DNA of 64,000 bases from Shewanella phaeophyticola (GTDB lineage Bacteria > Pseudomonadota > Gammaproteobacteria > Enterobacterales > Shewanellaceae): positions 1,426,001 to 1,490,000 of the forward strand of contig NZ_JAODOQ010000001.1 of assembly GCF_025398315.1 (NCBI RefSeq), read 5' to 3'. The notes under the pieces are model-generated. The model made no database searches. It was given only the letters and a program-made list of their open reading frames with translations, and was not told the origin of the DNA. A program made the translations under genes and the position numbers. This document shows, piece by piece, positions 31,716 through 43,724 of the stretch. The first letter of the stretch is position 1, and every line of letters starts with the position of its first letter.

Positions 31716-33975
31716 ATGGACATAGGACCCAATATCAATAACGTTGACCCGAAAACATTGCCAGAAAGCTACCATGAGTCAAGTTTAGAGCGGTATAGCA
31801 CTATCTTGAATATGGTTTTAGAGGGATGCCCATTAGGTGAAATGCTTCATGCATTGGTATTACTGATTGAAGCGCAAAAAATTGGCACAAAAGCATCAAT
31901 ACTGTTGCTCAGTGAAGATGGCAAACGTTTGTTGTCTGGTGCTGCGCCCAATTTACCTGACGCCTATAACAAAGCTATTAACGGCGTTGAAATCGGCTAC
32001 TGAAGTTGGTTCATGTGGTGCAGCAGCTTTTTTAGGCGAACGTGTGATAGTCGAGGACATGGATACCCATCCTAATTGGCTGCAATATAAAGATATCCTT
32101 ATTGGGTGTGGTTTAAAAGCGTGCTGGTCTGAGCCGATTAAAGACAGTGAAGGTAAAGTGCTTGGCACTTTTGGAATGTATTATGACACCCAAAAAGCAC
32201 CCACAGAGCAAGATTTAATCCTTATTCAAGAAGCCGCTCGTTTAGCAAGTCTGGCCATTGAACGTAGCCGGGGTATGCACGTTCAACGATTAAGCAGTAA
32301 AATTTTTAACAGTCTACCTTTGGCGCTCGTTATTACCAGTGAAGACAACTCGGTGCTTTCTGCAAACCCGGTGTTTAAATCGTTAACTTCCACTTACTAT
32401 GCCAACCTTAAGTTATTTGATGTGCAGCGTTTTTTAAGTCATTCTCCCAAAGAGCTTGTCGATGACTTATTTGAGCATTTATCTCGTGGTCACGCTTGGC
32501 ATGGCGAGCTTAAAGGCTTACGGACCGACAATGACATTATTGATATCTCGTTAACCGTTGCGGTTATTCGCGACTCATTTACCCAGCAAAATTGCTTTGC
32601 TTGGCTTATCAATGATATTTCTTCTAGAAAAAATGCTGAACAAACGATTCATTTTCAAACTAATTATGATCAGCTGACCGGCTTAGCCAACCGTAAATAT
32701 TTGTTTCAAAGCCTGCAAGTTATGGTTGAGTCAAACGACTTTCATCATGAAGGCGAGCAAGCCTTTAATTTGATTTTGATCGACATTGACCACTTTAAGC
32801 AAATTAACGACACATTAGGTCATGACAAAGGTGATCTAGTCTTAAAGTTAATTGCTAAACGGTTAGTCAGTGCAATTCCTGAAAATGTGTTGCTGTCGCG
32901 CATTGCCGCCGATGAGTTTGCATTAGTGTTGCCGGGTAAAATGACTACAGAATCATTAGTCGATATGGTTAATGAAGTCACAGCGGTACTCGACAACCCT
33001 TTTTCGGTTGGCGGGCAGCATCTTAAATTAACCGTTAGTGCTGGTATTGCGCGTTACCCCGAAGATGCTAATAAAGTGGAGCAGATACTCAATTGTGCCA
33101 CTCAAGCGATGTATAATGCAAAATCACGAGGTCGTGATGGTTTTCAATTTTTTAATCAGCAAATTCAAAAAGATGCAGAGCGAAATGCAGAAATACATTT
33201 ACGATTAAAGTCAGCGATTAGTGCTAATGAATTTGCCTTGTACTACCAACCGATTGTTAACCCTAATACGGGCAAAATCGTTAAAGCGGAAGTGTTATTA
33301 CGTTGGCAATATAACGGCCAATTTATCTCACCTGATGAGTTTATCCCGATTGCAGAAGAGTCAGGTTTTATTGTACATATCGGTGAATGGGTTAGAACCG
33401 AAGCCTTAACTGCATTAAAGCAATTACAAAGCAAAAAGCTCGCTGTGCCGCTGGCCATTAATGTGTCGACCATTGAGTTTTGGACTGATGATTTACAACG
33501 ACGATTTTTAACTTACTTCGACAACAAACAAGTTGAATATGGGCAGGATCAATTACCTTATCACCTGTTGACGCTTGAAATCACCGAATCATTAATGATG
33601 AAACAACAAGACAGCGTTAGTCTGTTGCTTATTGAACTTCGTCGACGTGGTATGCAGATTTCTGTAGATGATTTTGGTACCGGTTATTCGTCACTGTCTT
33701 ATTTAGCTAATTTTCCTGTCGATCAGGTAAAAATTGATAAATCCTTTATCCAAAAAATTTCGATGGGTGCTCGACATGAAGCACTCATTGAAGCGATTGT
33801 CAGTATGAGTAGGGCTTTGGATTTATCGATTGTGGCTGAAGGGGTTGAAACCAAGAATGAACTGGACTTTATTAAACAACAAGACATTGAGGCTGTGCAA
33901 GGATACTATTTTTATAAACCTATGCCAGAAGCCGCTTTTTTTGAGCTACTAGCCAAACAAGCAAAACTAAATTAA
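31716..33975 (+). CDS. GAF-PAS-GGDEF-EAL cyclic-di-GMP protein, one frameshift
   Basis: A soluble regulator of about 750 residues. Order: GAF domain (about residues 25-180, with GSCGAAAF and ACWSEPI), a PAS-like region (about 195-315), GGDEF (about 325-485) and EAL (about 500-750). The GGDEF signature is AADEF, so diguanylate cyclase activity is doubtful. The EAL domain reads EVLLRW for EALLRW but keeps NVS, LEITES, DDFGTGYSSL, KIDKSF and AEGVET, so phosphodiesterase activity is likely. The frame breaks at 31994-31999, where Ile-Gly-Pro is expected (GGCCC) and GGCTAC is read. ACGAGG precedes the ATG. Confidence 0.88.
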
Positions 33976-33994
33976 CCCTATTATGTTGATACAG

Positions 33995-34023
33995 AAAAAT
34001 GCCGCATTTAATGCGGCATTTTT
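33995..34023. terminator. Bidirectional terminator between the GGDEF-EAL gene and ald
   Basis: AAAAATGCCGCA and TGCGGCATTTTT form an 11- to 12-bp stem with T runs in both directions between convergent genes. Confidence 0.92.
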
Positions 34024-34061
34024 ATTAAAAATAATCGTTGCTCAGTATATCTCGAGTGAGA

Positions 34062-35177
34062 TTAGTTAAGCATGCTCTTTGGTTCTGTAAACTCAAGGCT
34101 TAATGCTTCAGCCACTTCTTTACAAACCAGTTTTCCATGGATAACGTTTAAGCCATTCAATAAATGTTTGTCATTTAATAATGCTTGTTTGTAACCTTGG
34201 TTAGCTAACTTGATGATGTAAGGAAGCGTTGCATTGTTTAATGCAAATGTCGAAGTACGTGCAACAGCACCTGGCATGTTAGCAACACAATAATGTACTA
34301 CATCATCAACAATATATGTTGGCTCTTGGTGAGTCGTCGCGTATGAGGTTTCAACACAACCGCCTTGGTCGATAGCAACGTCAACAATGGCACTGCCTGG
34401 TTTCATGCGCTTAACTAATTCTTTGGTGATTAATTTTGGCGCTGCAGCACCTGGCACTAATACACCACCAATCACGAGATCAGCTTCAAGCACGTGGCGT
34501 TCAATAGCATCCGCAGTTGAATAAATAGCTTTAACAGCAGAACCAAATTGCACGTTTAAACGACGTAAAGCATCGATACTGCGGTCTAACACAACCACAT
34601 CTGCACCCATACCCACAGCCATTTGAGCTGCGTTGCTACCTACCATGCCACCGCCAATAATAACTACTTTAGCAGGTTCAACCCCTGGCACGCCGCCTAA
34701 TAACATACCGCGTCCACCAAGTGATTTTTCAAGTGCACGTGCACCCGCTTGAATAGACATACGGCCAGCCACTTCAGACATAGGCGCAAGCAGTGGTAAA
34801 CCACCACGGTCATCGGTTACGGTTTCGTAAGCGATACACACCGCACCACTGGCAATTAAGTCATTGGTTTGCGCTAAATCGGGTGCAAGGTGTAAATAAG
34901 TAAATAGGATTTGATCTTCGCGTAGCATTGCACGCTCAACAGCTAATGGCTCTTTTACTTTCACAATCATTTCAGCTTTGGCAAATACGTCAGCCGCAGT
35001 AGCTAAAATCGAAGCGCCAGCATCAATATAATCTTGATCGGTAAAACCGATCCCCACGCCTGCGTCAGCTTGAACATAAACGTCATGACCTTTAATGGTC
35101 AATTCGCGCACGCTTGACGGTACCATGCCTACACGGTATTCGTGGTTTTTGATTTCTGTAGGTACACCAATAATCAT
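34062..35177 (-). CDS. ald: Alanine dehydrogenase
   Basis: Ald converts L-alanine and NAD+ to pyruvate, ammonia and NADH. The 371-residue length is standard. Motifs are MIIGVPTEIKNHEYRVG at the N-terminus, KVKEPL and YLHLAPD with the substrate-binding residues, and the NAD-binding GGGMVGSNAAQMAVGMGA. It is divergent from an lrp gene, and Lrp/AsnC regulators commonly control ald, so autoregulated control from the shared region is likely. A terminator-like hairpin lies in its 5' leader. Confidence 0.97.
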   Translation of the reverse strand: MIIGVPTEIKNHEYRVGMVPSSVRELTIKGHDVYVQADAGVGIGFTDQDYIDAGASILATAADVFAKAEMIVKVKEPLAVERAMLREDQILFTYLHLAPDLAQTNDLIASGAVCIAYETVTDDRGGLPLLAPMSEVAGRMSIQAGARALEKSLGGRGMLLGGVPGVEPAKVVIIGGGMVGSNAAQMAVGMGADVVVLDRSIDALRRLNVQFGSAVKAIYSTADAIERHVLEADLVIGGVLVPGAAAPKLITKELVKRMKPGSAIVDVAIDQGGCVETSYATTHQEPTYIVDDVVHYCVANMPGAVARTSTFALNNATLPYIIKLANQGYKQALLNDKHLLNGLNVIHGKLVCKEVAEALSLEFTEPKSMLN

Positions 35178-35194
35178 CTTAAAGCCTCGATTTA

Positions 35195-35217
35195 TAAAAA
35201 ACCCACTTTAAGTGGGT
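35195..35217 (-). promoter_or_regulatory. Terminator-like hairpin in the ald leader
   Basis: On the minus strand ACCCACTT pairs with AAGTGGGT, followed at once by six T residues at 35195-35200, only about 18 bases before the ald ATG. The plus strand lacks a T run, so it does not serve lrp. It could attenuate ald transcription or be the 3' end of a short leader RNA. Confidence 0.6.
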
Positions 35218-35355
35218 ATAGTTGTTATTAATTGTGACCTGAACGTGCTTATTTCAGGGAACTCTAGTATAGTGCCGGTTAGGCAGATTATGCTGCTAAA
35301 GATCCTCCTTATAAAGGTTTAAATATTGTTTTAAGGACAAAACAAGGTTAAATAT

Positions 35356-35853
35356 ATGGCAAATAGCAAAAGCTTCTCAATTAAAGATTTAGACCGCATT
35401 GATCGTAATATTCTTCATGAACTGCAAATTGACGGCAGGATTTCGAATGTTGAACTGTCAAAAAGAGTGGGTTTAAGCCCGACACCTTGTCTAGAAAGAG
35501 TTAAAAGACTTGAAAAACAAGGGTTTATTAATGGCTATACCGCACTGGTTAACCCGCACTTTTTAGGGGCATCCTTGCTGGTTTTCGTTGAAATAACCTT
35601 AAATAGGGACACTCCAGACATTTTCGATCGCTTTAATCGTGCTGTGCAGCTGCTAGATGATATTCAGGAATGTCATCTGGTCTCTGGTGATTTCGACTAC
35701 TTATTGAAGACTAGAGTGTCAGATATGTCTGCTTATCGTCGATTATTAGGTGAAACCTTGCTGAAATTACCTTCAGTGTCAGATACTCGCACCTATGTGG
35801 TGATGGAAGAAGTAAAGCAAACGAATAAAGTGGCGCTGTATAACTTAGGATAA
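35356..35853 (+). CDS. lrp: Leucine-responsive regulatory protein (Lrp/AsnC family)
   Basis: A 165-residue Lrp-type regulator: N-terminal helix-turn-helix (NVELSKRVGLSPTPCLERVKRL, with VGLSPTPCLERV typical of true Lrp) and a C-terminal RAM ligand-binding domain (LVSGDFDYLLKTRV). The gene order lrp-ftsK-lolA-rarA-serS is the classical gammaproteobacterial one and supports calling it lrp. Divergent from ald. Confidence 0.95.
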   Translation: MANSKSFSIKDLDRIDRNILHELQIDGRISNVELSKRVGLSPTPCLERVKRLEKQGFINGYTALVNPHFLGASLLVFVEITLNRDTPDIFDRFNRAVQLLDDIQECHLVSGDFDYLLKTRVSDMSAYRRLLGETLLKLPSVSDTRTYVVMEEVKQTNKVALYNLG

Positions 35854-36138
35854 CCCTATCTTAATGATTAAGTGGTTTTACCTGTTTATTCCATTTTTTT
35901 TGCCATATCACGATGAAAAACAGGGTTGCTAATTGAGGTGGTTTTGTTGTTTCATCAGTGATTAATTTACCGGAAAATCCCTCAGTTTTATCGTTAACAA
36001 TATCACTTTTGATGGGCTGGATTAATTCGCTGTCACAATCCATTGAGCTTCAGCAAATCAAGGTGCATAATCACTGCAAATACAATGATATTCTGTTATC
36101 TTAACCCTTATTTTTCACTCTTTTATGGATGTTTTCGT

Positions 36139-38768
36139 TTGACTCAGGAAAATAGTCTAAAAACACTCAGCGGCTTACAACGCTTGCTTGAAGGTGGTTT
36201 AATTCTTTGTTGCATGGTTGCAACCTACATTCTATTGGCGCTGTCGAGTTTTAACCCTAATGATCCGGGGTGGAGTCAGTCGCATTTTCAAGGTGAAATC
36301 CATAACTGGACAGGCGCTGTAGGCGCCTGGACTGCAGATGTGCTGTTTTATTTTTTTGGTTTTATCGCGTTTTTAATCCCAGTGATTATTGCTACAACCG
36401 GTTGGTTTATTTTCAATCGTGCCCATCGTATTTTTGAAATCGACTATTTTTCAGTCGGTTTGCGTATTATTGGCTTTATGTTAATGCTTTTGGCTCTTGC
36501 TGCATTGGTCAGTATGAATGCTGACAATATGTTTGTGTTTTCAGCCGGTGGTGTTGCCGGAGATGTTATCGGCCAAGCCATGCTGCCTTATTTTAATACC
36601 CTAGGCACCACATTACTGTTGATGTGCTTTATTTGTGCAGGGTTTACCTTAGCGACAGGCATTAGCTGGCTTACCATTATTGAACTCACAGGCTTTGGCG
36701 CCATTTGGTGCGTTAAACGGGTGTGGAATTTACCCAGCTTATTTAAGCGTGAGCGTGAAACAGAAGACACCAAAGGCTTTATGTCTTTGGTCGACAAATT
36801 TAAACAGCGCCGCGATGAATTAGACGAACATACACCATTAGATAGCCATGAAAAACTTGCAAAGCAAGCCGATTCTGAAGATGACGATATTGCACCTGTG
36901 GCAGAGAAAAAGCGCCGCTTCTTTAGCCGTAAACCGAAAGTGGTTGATGTGTTTGAACCTTGCGATATTGATGATGAAGTCGATACAGATGATCGCCAAG
37001 AGCCGTCTATTAAACTTGAAGACGACGAGCCGGCATTCGCGCCTTGGGTAGCGAGCAAAGATGATGACGATGACATCAGCTTTAATACCAATGATGAAAG
37101 CGACATTGACCGTGAAATTGATGATGGGGCAGCAGACCCATTTGCTGGCGCATTTGAAAAGCCCCATTCAAGCGGGGCACTGGTTGCACAGCAACAACCC
37201 AAGAAAGAAGCCAAAATTGTAGACGGTTTAGTGGTGATTGATGGCCAAGCACCACAAGAAAAGCGTCAAATGGATCCATTACCCAGCATCACTTTGCTTG
37301 ATGTACCCGATCGTAAGAAAAACCCGATAAGCGAAGAAGAGCTCGACCAAGTTGCAAGGCTGGTTGAAACCAAGTTGGCCGATTTTAATATCATTGCCAA
37401 TGTGGTTGGCGTATTCCCAGAGCCTGTCATTACCCGTTTTGAGCTTGAACTGGCCCTGGAGTTAAAGCATCAAAAATCACCAATCTTGCAAAAGATTTAG
37501 CCCGTTCATTGTTAGCTGAAAATGTGCGAGTTGTCGAAGTTATTCCAGGTAAAGCTTATGTTGGTATTGAATTACCGAATAAGTTCCGCGAAACCGTGTT
37601 TATGCGCGATGTGTTAGACAGCGCCGCGTTTAATGACAGTAAATCGACTTTGTCTATGGTGCTAGGTCAGGACATTGCTGGTGAACCAGTTGTGGTTGAT
37701 TTGGGCAAAATGCCGCATTTATTAGTGGCAGGTACAACAGGTTCAGGTAAGTCTGTCGGGGTTAACGCGATGATCACCAGCTTGCTATATAAGTCTGATC
37801 CTGATGATGTGCGCTTTATTATGATAGACCCTAAAATGCTTGAGCTGTCGGTGTATGAAGGTATTCCGCACTTATTGTGTGAAGTCGTCACTGACATGAA
37901 AGAAGCTGCTAATGCACTGCGCTGGTGTGTTGGCGAAATGGAACGTCGTTACAAATTAATGTCGGCATTAGGTGTACGTAATTTAAAAGGGTACAACTAC
38001 AAAATTAAAGAAGCGGCGGCGAAAGGGGAATACATACCCGACCCATTATGGAAGTCATCTGAAAGCATGCTAGATGAAGCGCCGCCATTAGAAAAGCTGC
38101 CATCAATAGTGGTAGTGGTTGATGAGTTTGCAGACATGATCATGATTGTCGGTAAAAAGGTTGAAGAGCTTATTGCCCGTATTGCTCAAAAAGCACGTGC
38201 CGCAGGCATTCACTTAATTTTAGCCACGCAACGACCATCGGTGGATGTGATCACCGGCTTGATTAAAGCCAACATCCCGACCCGTATTGCGTTCCAGGTG
38301 TCGTCACGTATCGACTCTCGCACCATTCTCGATCAACAAGGCGCAGAGACCTTATTAGGCATGGGTGACATGTTGTACTTGCCGCCTGGCACTAGTGTTC
38401 CTAACCGGGTGCACGGCGCATTTATTGACGACCATGAAGTCCACAAAGTTGTGGCAGATTGGTGCGAACGTGGTCAACCACAATATATTGATGAAATTTT
38501 AAATGGGGTGTCAGAAGGTGAGCAAGTATTGCTGCCGGGTGAAACCTCAGATACCGAAGAAGAATATGACGCGCTTTATGATGATGCTGTGGCGTTTGTA
38601 ACAGAAACCCGCCGAGGCTCTATTTCAAGCGTACAACGCAAATTTAAAATTGGTTATAACCGCGCCGCCCGCATTATTGAAATGATGGAAGGTCAAGGTA
38701 TTGTCAGTGCACAAGGCCACAACGGTAACCGTGAAGTGTTGGCTCCGCCACCACCAAGAAGCCAATAG
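36139..38768 (+). CDS. ftsK: DNA translocase FtsK, one frameshift
   Basis: FtsK couples septation to chromosome segregation and activates XerCD at dif. Order: four membrane segments in residues 15-190, an acidic linker (about 200-430), and the RecA-like motor with Walker [10 protein letters not shown] and Walker [11 protein letters not shown], then the gamma winged helix ([22 protein letters not shown]). The TTG at 36139-36141 is the likely start (family proteins begin close to TQENS); ATG codons further upstream add residues without resemblance. The frame breaks in the C run at 37452-37457: LELA should continue [18 protein letters not shown], and one C is missing. The N-terminal region is essential in E. 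coli, so a real disruption is unlikely. Confidence 0.95.
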
Positions 38769-38773
38769 GAATA

Positions 38774-39421
38774 ATGATGAAAAAACGTATTACAGTATTA
38801 GGCTTACTATTATCAACCAGTATGTTGTCAGCTGCTGCATATGCAGACGATGCCACTGAATTACGCGCAAAGTTAGCTAAAATTGATAATTTACATGCCA
38901 CCTTTACTCAACAAGTGACCGACATCAATAAAAAGCCTATTCAAAGTGGTAATGGTGTGTTTGCTTTGGCTTATCCAAATCAATTTTATTGGCACTTAAC
39001 CGAACCCGATGAGTCGCTCATTGTGGCTGATGGCACCAATTTATGGGTATTTAACCCGTTTGCAGAAGAAGTTACCGTCATGGATGTATCACAAGCGGTT
39101 GATGCATCGCCAATGGCATTATTGGTACACCGCGACGATGAAACATGGAACAAATACTCCGTAATGAAGCGTCAAAACAAAGCGCAATCAAATTGTTTTG
39201 ATATTCAGCCTAAACAGTTAAACAGCAGTGTCGTTGCCGTGAGCGTGTGCTTTAACGACAGCAAACTCACCCAATTTAACTTAACGGATGAACAGGGTAA
39301 CCTAAGCCAATTTCAACTGTCAGCTCAGCGCGCAGTATTACCTGCAGAAAGTGACTTGTTCAAATTTGCCATCCCTGACAACGTTGATATTGATGACCAA
39401 CGTTTAAAACAAGCAAACTAA
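38774..39421 (+). CDS. lolA: Outer-membrane lipoprotein carrier protein LolA
   Basis: Periplasmic chaperone that carries lipoproteins from LolCDE to LolB. 215 residues with a signal peptide ending SAAAYADDA. Family features are the ATFTQQVTD segment, NGVFALAYPNQFYWHLTEP and the C-terminal DLFKFAIPDNVDIDDQ. It begins five bases after the ftsK stop, with AGGA as ribosome site, so the two are cotranscribed. The lipoprotein amylases in this window would depend on it. Confidence 0.96.
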   Translation: MMKKRITVLGLLLSTSMLSAAAYADDATELRAKLAKIDNLHATFTQQVTDINKKPIQSGNGVFALAYPNQFYWHLTEPDESLIVADGTNLWVFNPFAEEVTVMDVSQAVDASPMALLVHRDDETWNKYSVMKRQNKAQSNCFDIQPKQLNSSVVAVSVCFNDSKLTQFNLTDEQGNLSQFQLSAQRAVLPAESDLFKFAIPDNVDIDDQRLKQAN

Positions 39422-39429
39422 GTAGTGGC

Positions 39430-40762
39430 ATGGCTAATTTAGGTTTTGATTTTGCTCCAGATTTTCGTCCTTTGGCTGCGCGTATGCGCCCAAGGGAGAT
39501 AAGTGAATACATTGGCCAGGCACATTTGCTTGGCGAAGGCCAACCGCTGCGTAAAGCGCTAGAGGCTAATCGGGCTCACTCCATGTTATTGTGAGGCGCA
39601 CCAGGTACCGGTAAAACCACCTTAGCAGAACTCATTGCGCACTATGCTAACGCCCATGTTGAACGTATTTCTGCGGTTACCTCGGGTGTAAAAGACATTC
39701 GCGCCGCCATTGAGCAAGCTAAAGCCATTGCTCAAAGTCGTGGCCAACGCACTTTATTATTTGTCGATGAAGTGCACCGTTTTAACAAAAGCCAGCAAGA
39801 TGCTTTTTTACCCTTTATTGAAGATGGTACGGTTATCTTTATTGGTGCGACAACCGAAAATCCCTCATTTGAAATCAACAATGCGCTATTGTCACGTGCG
39901 CGGGTTTACCTGATAAACCGCTTAACGTCTGATGAGATTCATTTAATTGTCACTCAGGCACTTAATGATGTTGAGCGCGGCTTAGGTAAACGTAAGTTAA
40001 CCCTGCCTGCCCAAGTTACTCAGCAACTCGCCGACATTAGTGAAGGCGATGCCCGTAAAGCGCTAAACCTACTTGAGCTTATGAGTGATTTAGTGAGCGA
40101 CGGCGGCGAATTTACTACTGATATGCTGACTCAAGTTGCAGGCCATCAAGCGGCAGGTTACGACAAAAATGGTGATCAGTTTTATGATCTAATCTCTGCG
40201 GTGCATAAATCAGTTAGAGGCTCCGCGCCCGATGCCGCACTTTATTGGTTTTGCCGGATTTTTAGAAGGCGGCGGTGATGCACTCTATGTTGCCAGACGT
40301 TTATTGGCGATTGCCTCAGAAGACATCGGTAATGCTGACCCGGTAGCCATGACAGTGGCACTTAATGCCTGGGAATGTTATCACCGCATTGGCCTGGCAG
40401 AAGGTGAACGCGCCATTGCTCAAGCCATACTGTATTTAGCAAGCGCACCTAAAAGTAATGCCGTTTACAGTGCATTTGGCGCCGCACGAGAGTTAGCGAA
40501 ACAAACAGGCCATGAGCCCGTACCTAATCATCTTCGCAATGCCCCGACCCAACTGATGAAAGACATTGGTTTTGGCAAAGAATACCGCTACGCCCATAAC
40601 GAGCCTGGTGCATTTGCCCCCGGCGAAAACTACTTTCCTGAATCTCTACAACACAGCCAATTTTATCAGCCGACTAATCGTGGATTTGAGAAACGCATTC
40701 AAGACAAATTAGCTCAACTTAAAGAGCTTGATTTGCAAAGTGAGGTCAAACGTTATGACTAA
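39430..40762 (+). CDS. rarA: Replication-associated recombination protein RarA, in-frame stop and one frameshift
   Basis: A AAA+ ATPase (MgsA/RarA) related to clamp-loader subunits and acting at stalled forks. N-terminus [21 protein letters not shown], Walker [10 protein letters not shown], Walker [11 protein letters not shown], then the C-terminal tetramerisation domain ([18 protein letters not shown]). A TGA at 39592-39594 stands where Trp of LLW-G-(P/A)PGTGKT is expected. A second break in the five-T run at 40259-40263 is fixed by removing one T ([12 protein letters not shown]). Both are probably sequence errors. It starts nine bases after the lolA stop. Confidence 0.92.
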
Positions 40763-41129
40763 TGTGCTGCTTGTGGCGATTGGAGGCTCAATTGGTGCTG
40801 TTTTGCGCTATCTTCTGTCAATATTTATGATCCAGCTATTTGGAAGCAGTTTTCCTTTTGGTACACTGATGGTCAATTTATTGGGATCGTTTTTAATGGG
40901 CGTTGTTTATGCGCTCGGGCAGCTGAGTCATGTTAGCCCTGAAATTAAAGCCTTGGTGGGTGTGGGTTTATTAGGCGCGCTTACCACTTTTTCGACTTTC
41001 TCGAATGAAACCTTATTGCTAATGCAGGACGGCCTTTGGCATAAGGCTATTTTAAATGTGTTGTTGAATGTCACCTTGTGTTTATTGATGGTGTATATAG
41101 GTCAACAACTTGTATTTTCTCGCGTTTAA
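40755..41129 (+). CDS. crcB: Fluoride channel Fluc/CrcB
   Basis: A small dimeric fluoride-exporting channel of 124 residues with four membrane helices. Conserved features: [28 protein letters not shown] (with the pore Asn) and [14 protein letters not shown] (with the Phe box). The ATG at 40755 overlaps the rarA stop by eight bases, so translation is coupled. No fluoride riboswitch precedes it. It sits between rarA and serS, an order seen in Shewanella. Confidence 0.95.
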   Translation: MTNVLLVAIGGSIGAVLRYLLSIFMIQLFGSSFPFGTLMVNLLGSFLMGVVYALGQLSHVSPEIKALVGVGLLGALTTFSTFSNETLLLMQDGLWHKAILNVLLNVTLCLLMVYIGQQLVFSRV

Positions 41130-42434
<1,305 letters not shown>

Positions 42435-42444
42435 TAGAATTAAT

Positions 42445-42475
42445 GGTTTGTCTTGTTCAATGAACAAGACAAACC
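42445..42475 (+). terminator. Long perfect hairpin after serS
   Basis: GGTTTGTCTTGTTCA (42445-42459) and its exact complement at 42461-42475 leave a one- to three-base loop. No T run follows, so it may be a processing or stability element rather than a simple terminator. Confidence 0.55.
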
Positions 42476-42511
42476 TACCTTGTTGTTGATTTTTTCAGAG
42501 GATAATAAGCG

Positions 42512-42640
42512 GTGGCTACAGGTCAGCGTAATAACAGTAAATTTGTGTCGTCTTCAATTGGAATGTTTTTTATCTTGTTGGTATTCGTGTTACTTGGCCA
42601 AGTGGCGATTATCGTATTAGATAACATTTTACCGCAGTAA
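42512..42640 (+). CDS. Small single-pass membrane protein
   Basis: A 42-residue reading frame starting with GTG, ten bases after GAGGA. It has a polar N-terminus (VATGQRNNSKFVSSS) and one strongly hydrophobic segment at about residues 18-38 rich in V, L, I and F, and ends DNILPQ. It lies between the serS hairpin and a strong terminator. I do not recognise a family. Confidence 0.55.
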   Translation: MATGQRNNSKFVSSSIGMFFILLVFVLLGQVAIIVLDNILPQ

Positions 42641-42650
42641 TGACAGCGAC

Positions 42651-42687
42651 AAAAAAGCCCGGTTAAGTTATTTAACCGGGCTTTTTG
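42651..42687. terminator. Bidirectional terminator before tusE
   Basis: AAAAAAGCCCGGTTAA and TTAACCGGGCTTTTT form a 15-bp stem with T runs on both strands, between the small membrane protein and tusE. Confidence 0.93.
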
Positions 42688-42707
42688 TTTATTAAGTTAT
42701 CGTAAGC

Positions 42708-43046
42708 CTATAGGCACTTAGCCGGTTTGGGCAGTCCTGCAATTTTAGTGGCTTGTTTGGCAGATTCTATCGGGAATAGGGTATAAAGGTACTTAGAGTT
42801 GCCTTTATCTGCGCCCAAGCTTTGGCCGATAGCTTTCACTAACACTCTGATCGCTGGGCTGGTTTTGTATTCAAGGTAAAAATTGCGTACAAACCGAATC
42901 ACTTCCCAGTGTTGTTCTGTGAGTTCAATGTTTTCAGTTGCCGCAATAACTGGCGCCATCGACTCTTGCCAATCTACGACATTTTTTAAATAACCTTGAT
43001 GATCAACTTCAATTTGCTGACCGTTAAATTCAAAATAGTTTACCAA
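42708..43046 (-). CDS. tusE: Sulfur relay protein TusE (DsrC family)
   Basis: TusE accepts persulfide sulfur from TusBCD and passes it to MnmA for 2-thiouridine at tRNA position 34. 112 residues. The penultimate conserved Cys is present in the C-terminal GLPKPAKCL. The second Cys found in true DsrC (dissimilatory sulfite reductase) is replaced (QATKIAG), which fits TusE. Start overlaps the tusB stop. Confidence 0.95.
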   Translation of the reverse strand: MVNYFEFNGQQIEVDHQGYLKNVVDWQESMAPVIAATENIELTEQHWEVIRFVRNFYLEYKTSPAIRVLVKAIGQSLGADKGNSKYLYTLFPIESAKQATKIAGLPKPAKCL

Positions 43047-43354
43047 GTGATGACCTTGTTATGCTTAAGCGATTGCTCAACAAATGATGAGTAATCAATA
43101 ATATGAAAAAACTCAGGCGACATACGCGTCGCAATTGTTTCTATATGCTGTTGTAAGCCACGTGCGTGCACGTCGTCTTGCAGTATAAATACGTTAACCG
43201 AGGCTAACCGTTGTTGCCATGGCATTTGCAATAAACAGTTAACAGCATCGCCAGCCAGTATAATGCTGTCGCTAGGGTGAATAAAGCGTAAACAGGTAGC
43301 GAGTGCGTTGTCGGTTGTTACTGACGTTTGAATATGATGCAAAATCAAAATCAA
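43040..43354 (-). CDS. tusB: Sulfur relay protein TusB (DsrH-like)
   Basis: 104 residues, a subunit of the TusBCD hexamer. It starts [11 protein letters not shown] and has the family [10 protein letters not shown] and [14 protein letters not shown] segments. It overlaps tusC by four bases and tusE by seven. Weakest-conserved member of the operon, but position makes the call firm. Confidence 0.92.
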   Translation of the reverse strand: MILILHHIQTSVTTDNALATCLRFIHPSDSIILAGDAVNCLLQMPWQQRLASVNVFILQDDVHARGLQQHIETIATRMSPEFFHIIDYSSFVEQSLKHNKVITW

Positions 43355-43707
43355 AATACTAATACCTCATCAACCGCTTGCAGTGTTTTGGTGATCACAT
43401 CGGCACTTACCACTTCAGCCTCAATATTGAGTTCGCTGGCTTTGAGCCCTAATTGCTGCATCGAATCGCTACACACTAAAACCGTATCAATATCATATAA
43501 CGGCAGTGCTTTTAGCGCGGATAAATAATCCTTTGCGCCAGCTTGCTCTGGGGTTTGTCCGCCAAGAAGGTGCAATACCGCTTCATCAGTAAAAATGAGA
43601 CTGACTTGTTGCTCAAAGCTGGCGCTAAGCATGGCTAAATCTAATCCTTCACGGCCACTGGTGGCTCCAAAGGGGGCATGGCGAAATACAATGGCCACAG
43701 ATTTCAT
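43351..43707 (-). CDS. tusC: Sulfur relay protein TusC (DsrF-like)
   Basis: 118 residues with the DsrF signature FRHAPFGATSGREGLDLAMLSA. It is a structural subunit of TusBCD. Start is 17 bases after the tusD stop; the TAA/ATG of tusC and tusB overlap, so the operon is tightly coupled. Confidence 0.94.
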   Translation of the reverse strand: MKSVAIVFRHAPFGATSGREGLDLAMLSASFEQQVSLIFTDEAVLHLLGGQTPEQAGAKDYLSALKALPLYDIDTVLVCSDSMQQLGLKASELNIEAEVVSADVITKTLQAVDEVLVF

Positions 43708-43724
43708 TATTTATCCTATCGATT

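Noticed and set aside
39592..39594. In-frame TGA in rarA (and in malT, nhaC) as recoding of UGA to Trp or selenocysteine
   Set aside because: Other Trp codons in these genes are TGG and TGA ends many genes here. No SECIS-like hairpin was seen. Neighbouring indels of the same motif context make sequencing error simpler.
42708..43046. DsrC of dissimilatory sulfur metabolism
   Set aside because: Only one of the two C-terminal Cys is present and the gene is in a tusDCBE operon.
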